The position numbers were made by a program, and so were the translations under genes. The notes under the pieces are model-generated. The model was not told the DNA's origin. It saw only the letters and a program-made list of their open reading frames with translations, and searched no databases. A DNA stretch of 64,000 bases. Origin: an uncultured Caulobacter sp. Lineage in GTDB: Bacteria > Pseudomonadota > Alphaproteobacteria > Caulobacterales > Caulobacteraceae. This document shows, one piece after another, positions 18,489 through 25,371 of this stretch (the first letter of the stretch is position 1; every line of letters begins with the position of its first letter). The stretch spans positions 1-64,000 of the forward strand of contig CAJYMH010000027.1 of assembly GCA_913776195.1 (NCBI GenBank), written 5' to 3'.

Positions 18489-18727
18489 CAAGTCACGCAG
18501 AGGAGATTCTGAAGCCGCTCGTTTTGGGGACGAGATGTTCCAGAAAGAACCCCGCCGATGCGGACTGAAAGGATCAGCCAGCTTCGTCAGGATGACGGCG
18601 GCGCGTTCGCGCCTGTCCGGTGATCACCTGCCCGGTCGGAAGACGGCGCCGCGAGATCGCGCGGGCGTCCGGCCGTTCATGTGAAGAAATTCAACGCCTC
18701 CTCCGCCGACGCTCTTGGGGTCGGTCG
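18460..18727 (-). ncRNA. Candidate small RNA under a zwf-type operator
   Basis: This stretch has no convincing coding frame but has transcript-like ends. A minus-strand TTGACA (-35, 18757-18762) overlaps the TGACAACGCTGTCA operator. A weak -10 (TCAACC, 18734-18739) follows at 17 bases. An intrinsic terminator ends near 18460. Internal palindromes such as GGCGCG-AA-CGCGCC would fold. A sugar-regulated small RNA of about 270 bases is an inference; a leader for nothing or a very short peptide cannot be excluded. Confidence 0.3.
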
Positions 18728-18747
18728 AAGGAAGGTTGAACCCGGCA

Positions 18748-18761
18748 TGACAACGCTGTCA
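18748..18761. promoter_or_regulatory. Second copy of the zwf palindromic operator
   Basis: TGACAACGCTGTCA, identical to the zwf operator, is found in a gene-free region between two convergent genes. It covers a minus-strand TTGACA. A partial further half-site, TTGTCA, follows at about 18778-18783. Confidence 0.55.
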
Positions 18762-18784
18762 AGCGAAACGGAAGGCGTTGTCAT

Positions 18785-18801
18785 AGGTAGAACATCTACC
18801 T
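18785..18801. promoter_or_regulatory. 17-base palindrome AGGTAGA-ACA-TCTACCT
   Basis: Perfect 7-bp arms with a 3-base centre lie 17 bases before the DUF3850 stop and 24 bases from the orphan operator. There is no T tract, so it may be a second protein site rather than a terminator. Confidence 0.35.
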
Positions 18802-18818
18802 GGGCGAGCTTTAGACGA

Positions 18819-19325
18819 TCAGTGGGCCTTGCCGCCCCGAACCAGGCGCGCTGCGGCGGCGTGGAAGCGGGCGTCCGCCTCTCCCGCCTCGGCCATGGTC
18901 TCGAAGCGGACAACCGAGGCCTTCAGCGCCACTTGCGTCTCGGCGTCGCGGGCATAGCCGGCGGCGGTCTGGCGGGAGCTCTCCGCGCGCTGGGCGGCGT
19001 TGCGGGACCTTTGGTCATGCCACTGCGCCAAGGCCTCGGCTGTCAGCGTCTCGTCGAAGGGCGTGTCGGTGGCGTGAGGCACACGGCCGAAGCCGATGGC
19101 CACCCAGCCATGGATGAAGCCAAAGCCCTCTTCGGACAGCAGATAGGTGATCTGCCGCTCCTCCGTCTGGCCGGTGTAGTCCTCGGTGGCGGGATCGAAC
19201 TCCCGCAGCACAACGATGTCGCCGAGCTGGAAGCCGCGATCGTTGCGGCGCATCTCGAACGTCTTGGTTCCGGCCCGGATGGCGGCGAAATAGTCCGGCC
19301 AGCACTTCAGTTCGTGACGGGTCAT
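18819..19325 (-). CDS. DUF3850 (ASCH-like) domain protein
   Basis: A 168-residue protein. The first 80 residues match the DUF3850 pattern: HELKCWPDYFAAIRAGTKTF, then MRRNDRGFQLGDIVVLREFDP, and a YTGQ turn. DUF3850 is related to the ASCH/PUA-like beta-barrel, and RNA binding has been proposed for such folds without direct proof. The second half is alpha-helical and Ala/Arg/Glu rich with no known motif. The gene stands alone, and no toxin or phage genes are nearby although DUF3850 is also frequent in phages. Confidence 0.75.
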   Translation of the reverse strand: MTRHELKCWPDYFAAIRAGTKTFEMRRNDRGFQLGDIVVLREFDPATEDYTGQTEERQITYLLSEEGFGFIHGWVAIGFGRVPHATDTPFDETLTAEALAQWHDQRSRNAAQRAESSRQTAAGYARDAETQVALKASVVRFETMAEAGEADARFHAAAARLVRGGKAH

Positions 19326-19387
19326 GGCGAGGCTCCCTAAAGCGGGCTTGCTATCCCCATTCCCCCCTGCCCGTCACCCCGGCGGAC

Positions 19388-19423
19388 ATAAAAAATCCGC
19401 CGAAGCGCTTGGCTCCGGCGGAT
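19388..19423 (-). terminator. Rho-independent terminator of pstS
   Basis: On the minus strand ATCCGCCG (complement of 19416-19423) pairs with CGGCGGAT (complement of 19395-19402) and is followed by a T run encoded by AAAAAA at 19390-19395. It lies 26 bases after the pstS stop. Confidence 0.85.
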
Positions 19424-19448
19424 CATTTCATCACTCAGGCGGGGCGGC

Positions 19449-20501
19449 TCAGGCCGCCGGAGCCTGGGTCTTCAGTTGCTCCAGGACCAGGGTCTTCACC
19501 TCGGCAGGCAGCGGCACATAGGCCAGGTTGGAGGCGGCGGCGTCGCCCTTGGCGTAGGCCCACTCGAAGAACTTCAGGACCTGGGCCTTCTTGGCGGCGT
19601 CGGTCGGCTGCTTCTGGACAAGAATGAAGGTCGCGCCGGCGATCGGCCAGGCGCCCGCACCGTCCTGGTCGATCAGGATCGGCGCGGCATTCCAGTCAGC
19701 GCCGGCGGCGGCGGCGGCGAAGCTTTCAGCGCTCGGATTCAGGAAGGTCGATCCGTCCTTGGACTGAAGCTGGGCGTGAGCCAGGTTGTTCTGCTTGGCG
19801 AAAGCGTATTCCACGTAGCCGATGGAACCGGGCGTCTGGCGCACGAAGGCGGAGACGCCGTCGTTGCCCTTGCCGCCCTGGCCGGTCGGCCACGACACGG
19901 CGTCGCTGGCGCCGACCTTGTCCTTCCAGGCGGGGCTCTTAGCCGACAGGTAGGTCGTGAACAGGAAGGTCGTGCCGGAACCGTCGGCGCGGTGCACCAC
20001 GGTGATCGGCAGGTTGGGGATGTTCACACCGGCGTTAAGGGCGGCGATCTTCGGGTCCGACCACTTGGTGACGGTCCCAGCGTAGATGTCGGCCAGCAGC
20101 GCGCCGCTCAGCTTCAGCTGCCCGGCGGCGACGCCCGGCAGATTCACGATCGGCACGATGCCGCCGATGACGGTGGGGAACTGGAACAGGCCGGCGGCGT
20201 CCAGGTCAGCCTGGCTCAGCGGCTTGTCGGTGGCGCCGAAATCGACGGTCTTGGCCTTGATCTGCTTGATGCCGCCGCCCGAGCCAATGGCCTGGTAGTT
20301 GATAGCGACGCCGGTCTCGGCGCGATGCTCTTCCGCCCACTTGGCGTAGAGGGGAGCCGGGAACGTGGCGCCCGCGCCCGACAGGCCCCCGCCCGAGGCC
20401 ATAGCCGCCGGCGACTTGGCGACGTCGGACTTGCCGCAGGCGGCCAGGGCCGCGGCGCCGGCAAACACGGCGAGGGTGAGAAGAATCGACTTGGCGCGCA
20501 T
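19449..20501 (-). CDS. pstS: Phosphate ABC transporter substrate-binding protein
   Basis: Periplasmic high-affinity phosphate receptor of 350 residues. The signal peptide ends in a lipobox (LAAC, Cys22), so it is probably a lipoprotein. Phosphate-site motifs are GAGATFPAPLYAKW near residue 42, GSGGGIKQI, VDFGATDKPL and the Arg-Ala-Asp-Gly-Ser-Gly-Thr loop (HRADGSGTTF). pstC, pstA, pstB and phoU are not adjacent; in Caulobacter pstS is also separate from pstCAB. A clear Pho box lies about 100 bases upstream, so PhoB should induce it under phosphate limitation. Confidence 0.95.
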   Translation of the reverse strand: MRAKSILLTLAVFAGAAALAACGKSDVAKSPAAMASGGGLSGAGATFPAPLYAKWAEEHRAETGVAINYQAIGSGGGIKQIKAKTVDFGATDKPLSQADLDAAGLFQFPTVIGGIVPIVNLPGVAAGQLKLSGALLADIYAGTVTKWSDPKIAALNAGVNIPNLPITVVHRADGSGTTFLFTTYLSAKSPAWKDKVGASDAVSWPTGQGGKGNDGVSAFVRQTPGSIGYVEYAFAKQNNLAHAQLQSKDGSTFLNPSAESFAAAAAGADWNAAPILIDQDGAGAWPIAGATFILVQKQPTDAAKKAQVLKFFEWAYAKGDAAASNLAYVPLPAEVKTLVLEQLKTQAPAA

Positions 20502-20602
20502 TGGCGGAAACCTCGTGTGAAGCGGTCTGGGATCGCAGGGCCAGCGGCCCGGACGCTAATGTCTAGCGCCTCAAACCAACCCGCCTAGCGACGTCCCTAG
20601 AG

Positions 20603-20627
20603 CAGTTTCACGACAGTTTCGTGACAG
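20603..20627 (-). promoter_or_regulatory. Pho box ahead of pstS
   Basis: Read on the minus strand, CTGTCAC-GAAA-CTGTCGT-GAAA-CTG gives two CTGTCA-type repeats with an 11-bp period and the A-rich linker of PhoB sites, plus a partial third repeat. It lies between the DEAD helicase stop and pstS. Confidence 0.78.
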
Positions 20628-20670
20628 TTGTCACAAACCACGGCGAGCCTCCTGCGGCCCGCCGTCGCGC

Positions 20671-22824
20671 CTACGGACGAGGGCCCTTCTTGAACGGCTT
20701 CTTGAAGCCGTCAGGCTTGGCCTTGAAGCCGGTCTTGGGGTTGAAGCTCGTCTGCGGGCGCTCATCCTTGCGGAAGTCGCTCTTGGCCTTGAAGTCGGTT
20801 TTCTTCTTGAAGCCGTCCTTCTTGAAACCATCCTCACGGGGCTTGAACTCGCCACGAGGCTTGTCCTCGCGCGGCTTGAAATCCCGACGCGGCTTTTCGT
20901 CCTGCGGATTGTAATCGCCGCGCGGCTTGAAATCGCGCTTCGGCTTAAAGTCCGACGCGCCGCCTTCGTTGCGGTCGCGATAGGGCTTGCGGGGACCGTC
21001 GCGCGGGCCGTCGAAGTTCGGCTTGTCGCCACGCGGCCGCTCGAACGGGCGCTCTGAGCGCTCACCCCGTTCCGGACGCGGGCCGTCGAAGCGCGCACGA
21101 TCCGAACGTTCGGGGCGCGGGCCATCGAACTTCGGACGGTCGCGACGTTCCGGACGGGGGCCGTCGAACTTGCGCTCGGGGCGCGGACCACGCGGGCCTT
21201 CGCCGCGGGCGGCTGGCGGAGTGCTCGGCTCGATGCGGATGTCGTCTTCCGAGGTCGCGGCCACGGCGGCCGAGAACTTGGGTTCGGACTCCTTCAGGAT
21301 TTCGAACTTCGTCTCGCGATCAAAGATGCGGATGGAGCCGATGTCCTTCTTCAGGACGTGGCCCAGACGGCAGATCAGCGGGATAAGCCACTTGGGGTCG
21401 GCGTTCTTGGCGCGGCCGACATTGACGCGGAACCAGACCACATCCTCGGGAGCCGGGCGTTCACGCGGCTCACCACGGTCGGCGCGCTCGCTGCGGCGGA
21501 TTTCCTGGTTGGGGCCATCCTCCAGCATGTCTTCCGGCTCCGGCAAGCGCGAGCGGTAGACACGGGCCAGAGCGGCGGCGACCTCTTCCGGCGTACGGTT
21601 TTCCAGGATGGTCCGGCCCATGGCCAGATCGTCCTCGGTCGGAGCCTCGCTCAGCAGCGGATCGCTGAGCATTCGCGTCCGGTCCTGGGCGCGGATGGCG
21701 TCGGCGGTGGGCGGGCTTTCCCAAACGCCTTCGACGGCGGCGGCGTCCAGCAGCATCTCCGCCTTGCGGCGACGAGTATAGGGCGCGATCAGGACCGACA
21801 CGCCCTTCTTGCCGGCGCGGCCGGTACGGCCCGAACGGTGCAGCAGGGTGGCGCGGTTCACCGGAAGATCAGCGTGAACCACCAGGCCCAGGTCCGGCAG
21901 GTCGAGGCCACGGGCCGCCACGTCTGTGGCGACGCAGACGCGGGCGTGGCCGTCACGCAGGGCCTGCAGCGCGTCGGCGCGTTCCTTCTGGGTAAGTTCG
22001 CCCGACAGGCCGACGACCGAGAAGCCGCGCTCACGCAGGCGGGCGTGCATATGGCGAACGCCGTCACGGGTGTTGCAGAACACCAGGGCGCCCTGCGCCT
22101 CGAAGAAGCGTAGGACGTTGACAACCGCGTGCTCGACCTCGTTGGGGGCGCACCTGACCGCCCGGTACTCGATGTCCCCGTGCGGCACATCCTTGTTGGT
22201 CGTGTCGATGCGCAGGGCGTCGCGCTGGTAGGTGCGGGCCAGATTGGCGATCTCGCGCGCGATGGTGGCCGAGAACAGCAGGGTGCGGCGTTCGGCCGGC
22301 GCAGCGTCGAGGATGAAGGTCAGGTCTTCGCGGAAGCCCATGTCCAGCATCTCGTCCGCCTCATCGAGGACGACGACACGCAGCTCCGACAGGTCCAGGC
22401 GATCGCGCTCCACGTGGTCGCGCAGACGGCCGGGCGTGCCGACCACGATGTGGGCGCCGAAGTTCAGGTCGCGCATCTGCTTGCGCAGATCCATGCCGCC
22501 GACGCAGGAGACGATGCGGGCGCCGGCCTGGGCGTAAAGCCAGGTCAACTCGCGCTCGACCTGAATGGCCAGTTCGCGGGTCGGGGCGATGACCAGGGCC
22601 AGGGGCGCGCCGGCGGGGCCGAACGTCTCGTCGTCGCCCAGCAGGGTCGGCGCGGCGGCGAGGCCGAAGGCGACCGTCTTGCCCGAGCCGGTCTGGGCGC
22701 TGACCAGCAGGTCGCGGCCCTCGGCGTCGGCTTCCAGCACGGCGGCCTGGATCGGGGTCGGGTTCTCGTAGCCCTGCGCGGCGAGGGCGCGCGCGAGGGC
22801 GGGCTGGGTCGGGGGAAAGCTCAT
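20671..22824 (-). CDS. DEAD-box ATP-dependent RNA helicase with long basic tail
   Basis: RNA helicase of 717 residues. The Q-motif region NPTPIQ is at 21-26, Walker A AQTGSGKT at 43-50, PTREL at 81-85, DEAD at 154-157 and SAT at 185-187. The second RecA domain has RGLDLP and HRSGRTGRAGKKG. A DbpA/CsdA-type RNA-binding domain follows (RVNVGRAKNADPKWLIPLIC). About the last 185 residues are disordered repeats of FDGPRPER and DFKPR units, very rich in Arg, Lys, Pro and Asp. ATG 22824 starts at the conserved N-terminus. The likely role is ribosome assembly or RNA degradation in the cold, as for CsdA/DeaD-like proteins. Confidence 0.93.
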   Translation of the reverse strand: MSFPPTQPALARALAAQGYENPTPIQAAVLEADAEGRDLLVSAQTGSGKTVAFGLAAAPTLLGDDETFGPAGAPLALVIAPTRELAIQVERELTWLYAQAGARIVSCVGGMDLRKQMRDLNFGAHIVVGTPGRLRDHVERDRLDLSELRVVVLDEADEMLDMGFREDLTFILDAAPAERRTLLFSATIAREIANLARTYQRDALRIDTTNKDVPHGDIEYRAVRCAPNEVEHAVVNVLRFFEAQGALVFCNTRDGVRHMHARLRERGFSVVGLSGELTQKERADALQALRDGHARVCVATDVAARGLDLPDLGLVVHADLPVNRATLLHRSGRTGRAGKKGVSVLIAPYTRRRKAEMLLDAAAVEGVWESPPTADAIRAQDRTRMLSDPLLSEAPTEDDLAMGRTILENRTPEEVAAALARVYRSRLPEPEDMLEDGPNQEIRRSERADRGEPRERPAPEDVVWFRVNVGRAKNADPKWLIPLICRLGHVLKKDIGSIRIFDRETKFEILKESEPKFSAAVAATSEDDIRIEPSTPPAARGEGPRGPRPERKFDGPRPERRDRPKFDGPRPERSDRARFDGPRPERGERSERPFERPRGDKPNFDGPRDGPRKPYRDRNEGGASDFKPKRDFKPRGDYNPQDEKPRRDFKPREDKPRGEFKPREDGFKKDGFKKKTDFKAKSDFRKDERPQTSFNPKTGFKAKPDGFKKPFKKGPRP

Positions 22825-22969
22825 GGTAGTCCTTGGCCGGGATCGAACGCGCAAGGCGCGCCGCCAGATTGCGACGCTCGAAAACCCGGGCGAATTCTTT
22901 GGATGGCGCGGCTGATAGCAGAAAACGGCGCCCCGCGCCATGGGGTGCGCCGTTGAGTCCTGCCCTGCC

Positions 22970-23164
22970 CTACGCCTCGTCCTGGAAGATCGCCTCGATG
23001 GACTGTCCGAACAGCCGCGCGATCTTGAACGCCAGGGGAAGACTGGGATCGTACTTGCCGGTCTCCAGGGCGTTGACCGTCTGGCGCGACACCTCCAGCC
23101 GCGCCGCCAGATCCGCCTGGCTCCAGTCCCGCTCGGCCCGAAGGACCTTGAGGCGGTTCTTCAT
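22970..23164 (-). CDS. Small Cro/CI-type (YozG-like) HTH regulator
   Basis: A 64-residue protein that is almost entirely one helix-turn-helix (LAARLEVSRQTVNALETGKYDPSLPLAFKIARLF). It is typical of small XRE regulators that are paired with membrane proteins. Its ATG overlaps the stop of the upstream membrane-protein gene by 4 bases (ATGA), so translation is coupled. It is the last gene of a three-gene minus-strand operon, whose promoter holds an 18-bp inverted repeat that this protein probably recognises. Confidence 0.88.
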   Translation of the reverse strand: MKNRLKVLRAERDWSQADLAARLEVSRQTVNALETGKYDPSLPLAFKIARLFGQSIEAIFQDEA

Positions 23165-23559
23165 CGATCCAACACGGCGCCGACGACCTGCGCTAAACCC
23201 AGACACCCGCACCAGACCGGGAAAGCCCACAGAGCGTCAGCCTGGATAGCGCCGGCGTTCTCCAGAAAGCCCAGCACCGTGAAGATCGACAGGCTGAGGC
23301 CCGTGGCGACGATCATGGCCCGGACCAGCTTCATACGCTGGTACTCGTCCTTCATCTCCACTACGAAGGCGCCCATGGTGGCGATGGCTCCGAAGATGGG
23401 AAGAGCCGGCGCGGACGCCACCAGCCACAACACAGGCCCCTCGAGCTCACGCGACCTCAGCAAGGTCAACGAGCCGACCAGGACGACCGCATAGACCGTC
23501 ATGGCGGCCAGAATGCGCACGGTGTAACGCCGCGCAGCCGGATTCCACTCGCAGTTCAT
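23161..23559 (-). CDS. Small membrane protein of HTH-paired cassette (four helices)
   Basis: A 132-residue membrane protein with four hydrophobic segments, at about 16-34, 42-64, 77-98 and 108-128. A charged loop EMKDEYQRMKLVRAM lies between helices 2 and 3. I do not recognise a named family with confidence. Integral membrane proteins of this size and layout are commonly encoded just before a YozG-like HTH gene. ATG 23559 is chosen because hydrophobic coding begins there. It overlaps the HTH gene by 4 bases and follows a second membrane protein gene by 22 bases. Confidence 0.7.
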   Translation of the reverse strand: MNCEWNPAARRYTVRILAAMTVYAVVLVGSLTLLRSRELEGPVLWLVASAPALPIFGAIATMGAFVVEMKDEYQRMKLVRAMIVATGLSLSIFTVLGFLENAGAIQADALWAFPVWCGCLGLAQVVGAVLDR

Positions 23560-23581
23560 GGTGTTGTCCCTGATTTGAAAG

Positions 23582-24025
23582 TCAGCGGCTGGCGCGCCGC
23601 CACCAGATGGCCCAGCCGGCGATGCCGCCGGCGGCCTGGGCCGCCAAGCACGCCACGATGCCGAGACCGAACAAGGCCCCGTTGTCGGAAAGAGCCGGCA
23701 CGGCGAGATCCATGCGAAGAACGCCGTAGAGCGAGAAGATCGCCACAAAGGCCGCGATGCTCATGGCCGCCGAGCCGCCCCAGAACATGCCCGCCATCCG
23801 GGCGCGCTGCGCGGCTTCATCGAGCGTCCGCCACTTGCGCCAGGCCTGCAGGTTGGCTGTCACGATGGAAACCAGGGCCAGGACCAGAAGAACCGTGACC
23901 GGGATGGGAGACATCTCGACGTCACCAGCCCGCATCGCACCCATCAGGGCGCCGCCCACCAAGGCTGCGATCAAACCCGCCCGTCCGACGGTCTTCCAAG
24001 GCTCCTTCAGCAAACTCATCCGCAT
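23582..24025 (-). CDS. Membrane protein, first gene of the HTH-paired operon
   Basis: A 147-residue membrane protein with four predicted helices, at about 14-32, 42-58, 78-98 and 112-134. The polar loop QAWRKWRTLDEAAQRARM lies after helix 2. Charged-loop placement resembles the next gene's product, so the two may be paralogues or partners. ATG 24025 has GGGAGG 6-7 bases upstream; ATG 24019 is an alternative. It directly follows a promoter whose -10 is covered by an inverted repeat. No function is assigned. Confidence 0.68.
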   Translation of the reverse strand: MRMSLLKEPWKTVGRAGLIAALVGGALMGAMRAGDVEMSPIPVTVLLVLALVSIVTANLQAWRKWRTLDEAAQRARMAGMFWGGSAAMSIAAFVAIFSLYGVLRMDLAVPALSDNGALFGLGIVACLAAQAAGGIAGWAIWWRRASR

Positions 24026-24042
24026 GGCGCGCCTCCCGTTGA

Positions 24043-24081
24043 TGACAAGGAAACTTGTCATCATGGAGCAGGTGGAGTCAA
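24043..24081 (-). promoter_or_regulatory. Promoter with overlapping 18-bp inverted-repeat operator
   Basis: TGACAAG-GAAA-CTTGTCA (24043-24060) has perfect 7-bp arms. Reading leftward, TTGACT (24076-24081) stands 17 bases before ACAAGT (24053-24058), so the repeat covers the -10 element. This suits autorepression by the small HTH protein encoded in the same operon. Confidence 0.55.
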
Positions 24082-24098
24082 GCACGCTTTACATGAAG

Positions 24099-24208
24099 CC
24101 GTGCGTCCTTCGACTGGATGCTGCGCATCCGCTCAGGAGACGAGTTCAGAGCCAACCCATTTGCGTCATGCTGAGCTGCGCGGAGCGCAGATCGAAGCAT
24201 GCAGGACA
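24099..24208. repeat. Dispersed imperfect inverted repeat, type A (copy 1)
   Basis: The left arm (GTGCGTCCTTCGA, then GCTCAGGA and GACGA) and the right arm (GCGTCATGCTGAGC, then TCGAAGCATGCAGGACAC) are imperfect inverted copies. It ends next to the dcd stop. The same organisation is seen at 28306-28394, so this looks like a dispersed REP/MITE-like element. Confidence 0.6.
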
Positions 24209-24209
24209 C

Positions 24210-25226
24210 CTACTTCCAGACCTTGAAGTGCTTGGACAGCTTCAGGCCCTGGCGCTGGTAGTGCGAGCCGTCCTCGCCATAGAGCCGGGTCGGACGGGCG
24301 GTCAGCGGCTCATAGACCAGGCGAGCGACGATCTGGCCGTCTTCCAGCAGGAAGGGAGTCTCGTGGCTGCGGACCTCAAGCACGCCCTTGGAGCCGACAG
24401 CGCCCGCCTCCTCCGTGCCGAAGCCCGGATCGAAGAAGCCGGCGTAGTGGACGCGGAACTCGCCCACCGACGGATCGATTGGGGTCATCTCGGCGGCCTG
24501 GAGGACCGGAATCTGGACGTTTTCCTTGGAGGCCAGGATGTAGAACTCGCCCGGATCGAGCAGCAGCTCGCCCCGGCGCGGCTCCAGCGGCTCCCAGAAG
24601 TCTCGGGGGTCATGGCCGTCTTCCTTGTCCAGATCGACGACGCCCGCGTGACGGCGGCCGCGGAAGCCGGCCAGGCCGCTGGTCAGATCGACGCCGACGC
24701 TGCGGGTCTCCAGCTTCGGCGGCTCCCCTTCCTTCAGACGCAGCTGGTTCAGGCGCGTGCCCGTGCGGACCAGGACAGAAAAGGTCTGGGGAGCGATCTC
24801 GATATAGAGGGGGCCGTCATAGCCGGCGTCCACGTCATCGAAGGTCAGGCCCCGGTCGGTCAGCAGGCGGACGAACACGTCCACCCGGCCGGTGGAGCTT
24901 TTCGGATTGCCCCGGGCCGAGACCCCGGCGGGCAGGCGCAAGCGCTCCTGCACCTCGGCGATATAGACGCAGCCCCGCTCCAGCACCGCGCCGGCGGCGA
25001 GGTCGAGCTCGTGCATCTTCACGTCGTCCAGGCGCTCCATCACCGTACGGCCGCGCGGCAGGAACGAGGCCCGCACCCGCCAGGCGCGAACGCCCAGCCG
25101 CAGGTCGAGGCTGGCGGGCTGGACCTGATCGGAATCAAAGGCGGTGAGCGAGGTGATCGCCTCGCGGGCGATCAGATCCTCGATGGACTGGCAGGGAAGG
25201 ATGCCTGCGATAAGGGCGTCGGTCAT
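24210..25226 (-). CDS. dcd: 2'-deoxycytidine 5'-triphosphate deaminase
   Basis: Deaminates dCTP to dUTP, feeding thymidylate synthesis. The 338 residues correspond to the long alphaproteobacterial Dcd-like family with two tandem dUTPase-fold halves, not the short (about 190-residue) E. coli enzyme. Motifs include QPASLDLRLG near residue 36, ARGNPKSSTGRVDVFVRL (with the Arg-Ser nucleotide contacts) near residue 105, and HYAGFFDPGFG in the second half. ATG 25226 is used; the longer frame to 25409 overlaps metZ. It is divergent from metZ with a 145-base gap. Confidence 0.92.
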   Translation of the reverse strand: MTDALIAGILPCQSIEDLIAREAITSLTAFDSDQVQPASLDLRLGVRAWRVRASFLPRGRTVMERLDDVKMHELDLAAGAVLERGCVYIAEVQERLRLPAGVSARGNPKSSTGRVDVFVRLLTDRGLTFDDVDAGYDGPLYIEIAPQTFSVLVRTGTRLNQLRLKEGEPPKLETRSVGVDLTSGLAGFRGRRHAGVVDLDKEDGHDPRDFWEPLEPRRGELLLDPGEFYILASKENVQIPVLQAAEMTPIDPSVGEFRVHYAGFFDPGFGTEEAGAVGSKGVLEVRSHETPFLLEDGQIVARLVYEPLTARPTRLYGEDGSHYQRQGLKLSKHFKVWK

Positions 25227-25286
25227 TGGACGGCGACACTCGCCGCCCCGCGCCCGGAAGGCAAGGCTTGGTCGGCGACGAGTTTT

Positions 25287-25325
25287 CCTCAATGAGGCGA
25301 GAGGCGCGTTCGGCTTGACCTCTCG
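25287..25325 (+). other. Two leader hairpins upstream of metZ
   Basis: CCTC-AAT-GAGG (25287-25297) is followed directly by CGAGAGG (25298-25304) pairing with CCTCTCG (25319-25325). They stand 46 bases before metZ. Folding may affect the leader, but the SAM-II core is not evident. Confidence 0.3.
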
Positions 25326-25371
25326 GCGGGCGTAAGCCTTTCTCCGCGCGACGAAACTAAGGAGTCCCGCC

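Noticed and set aside
18677..18913. A short minus-strand frame across the orphan operator
   Set aside because: It overlaps the end of the DUF3850 gene, has no good ribosome site and its sequence is not protein-like.
18819..19325. DUF3850 gene as sign of a phage remnant
   Set aside because: The domain occurs in phages, but neighbours are ordinary chromosomal genes and composition matches the surroundings.
20622..20633. TGACAGTTGTCA near pstS as a third zwf-type operator
   Set aside because: It is two bases shorter at the centre and arises from the overlap of Pho-box repeats with an inverted TTGTCA. The PhoB explanation is simpler.
25227..25371. SAM-II riboswitch before metZ
   Set aside because: Hairpins exist, but I could not find the conserved pseudoknot core, so no riboswitch is called.
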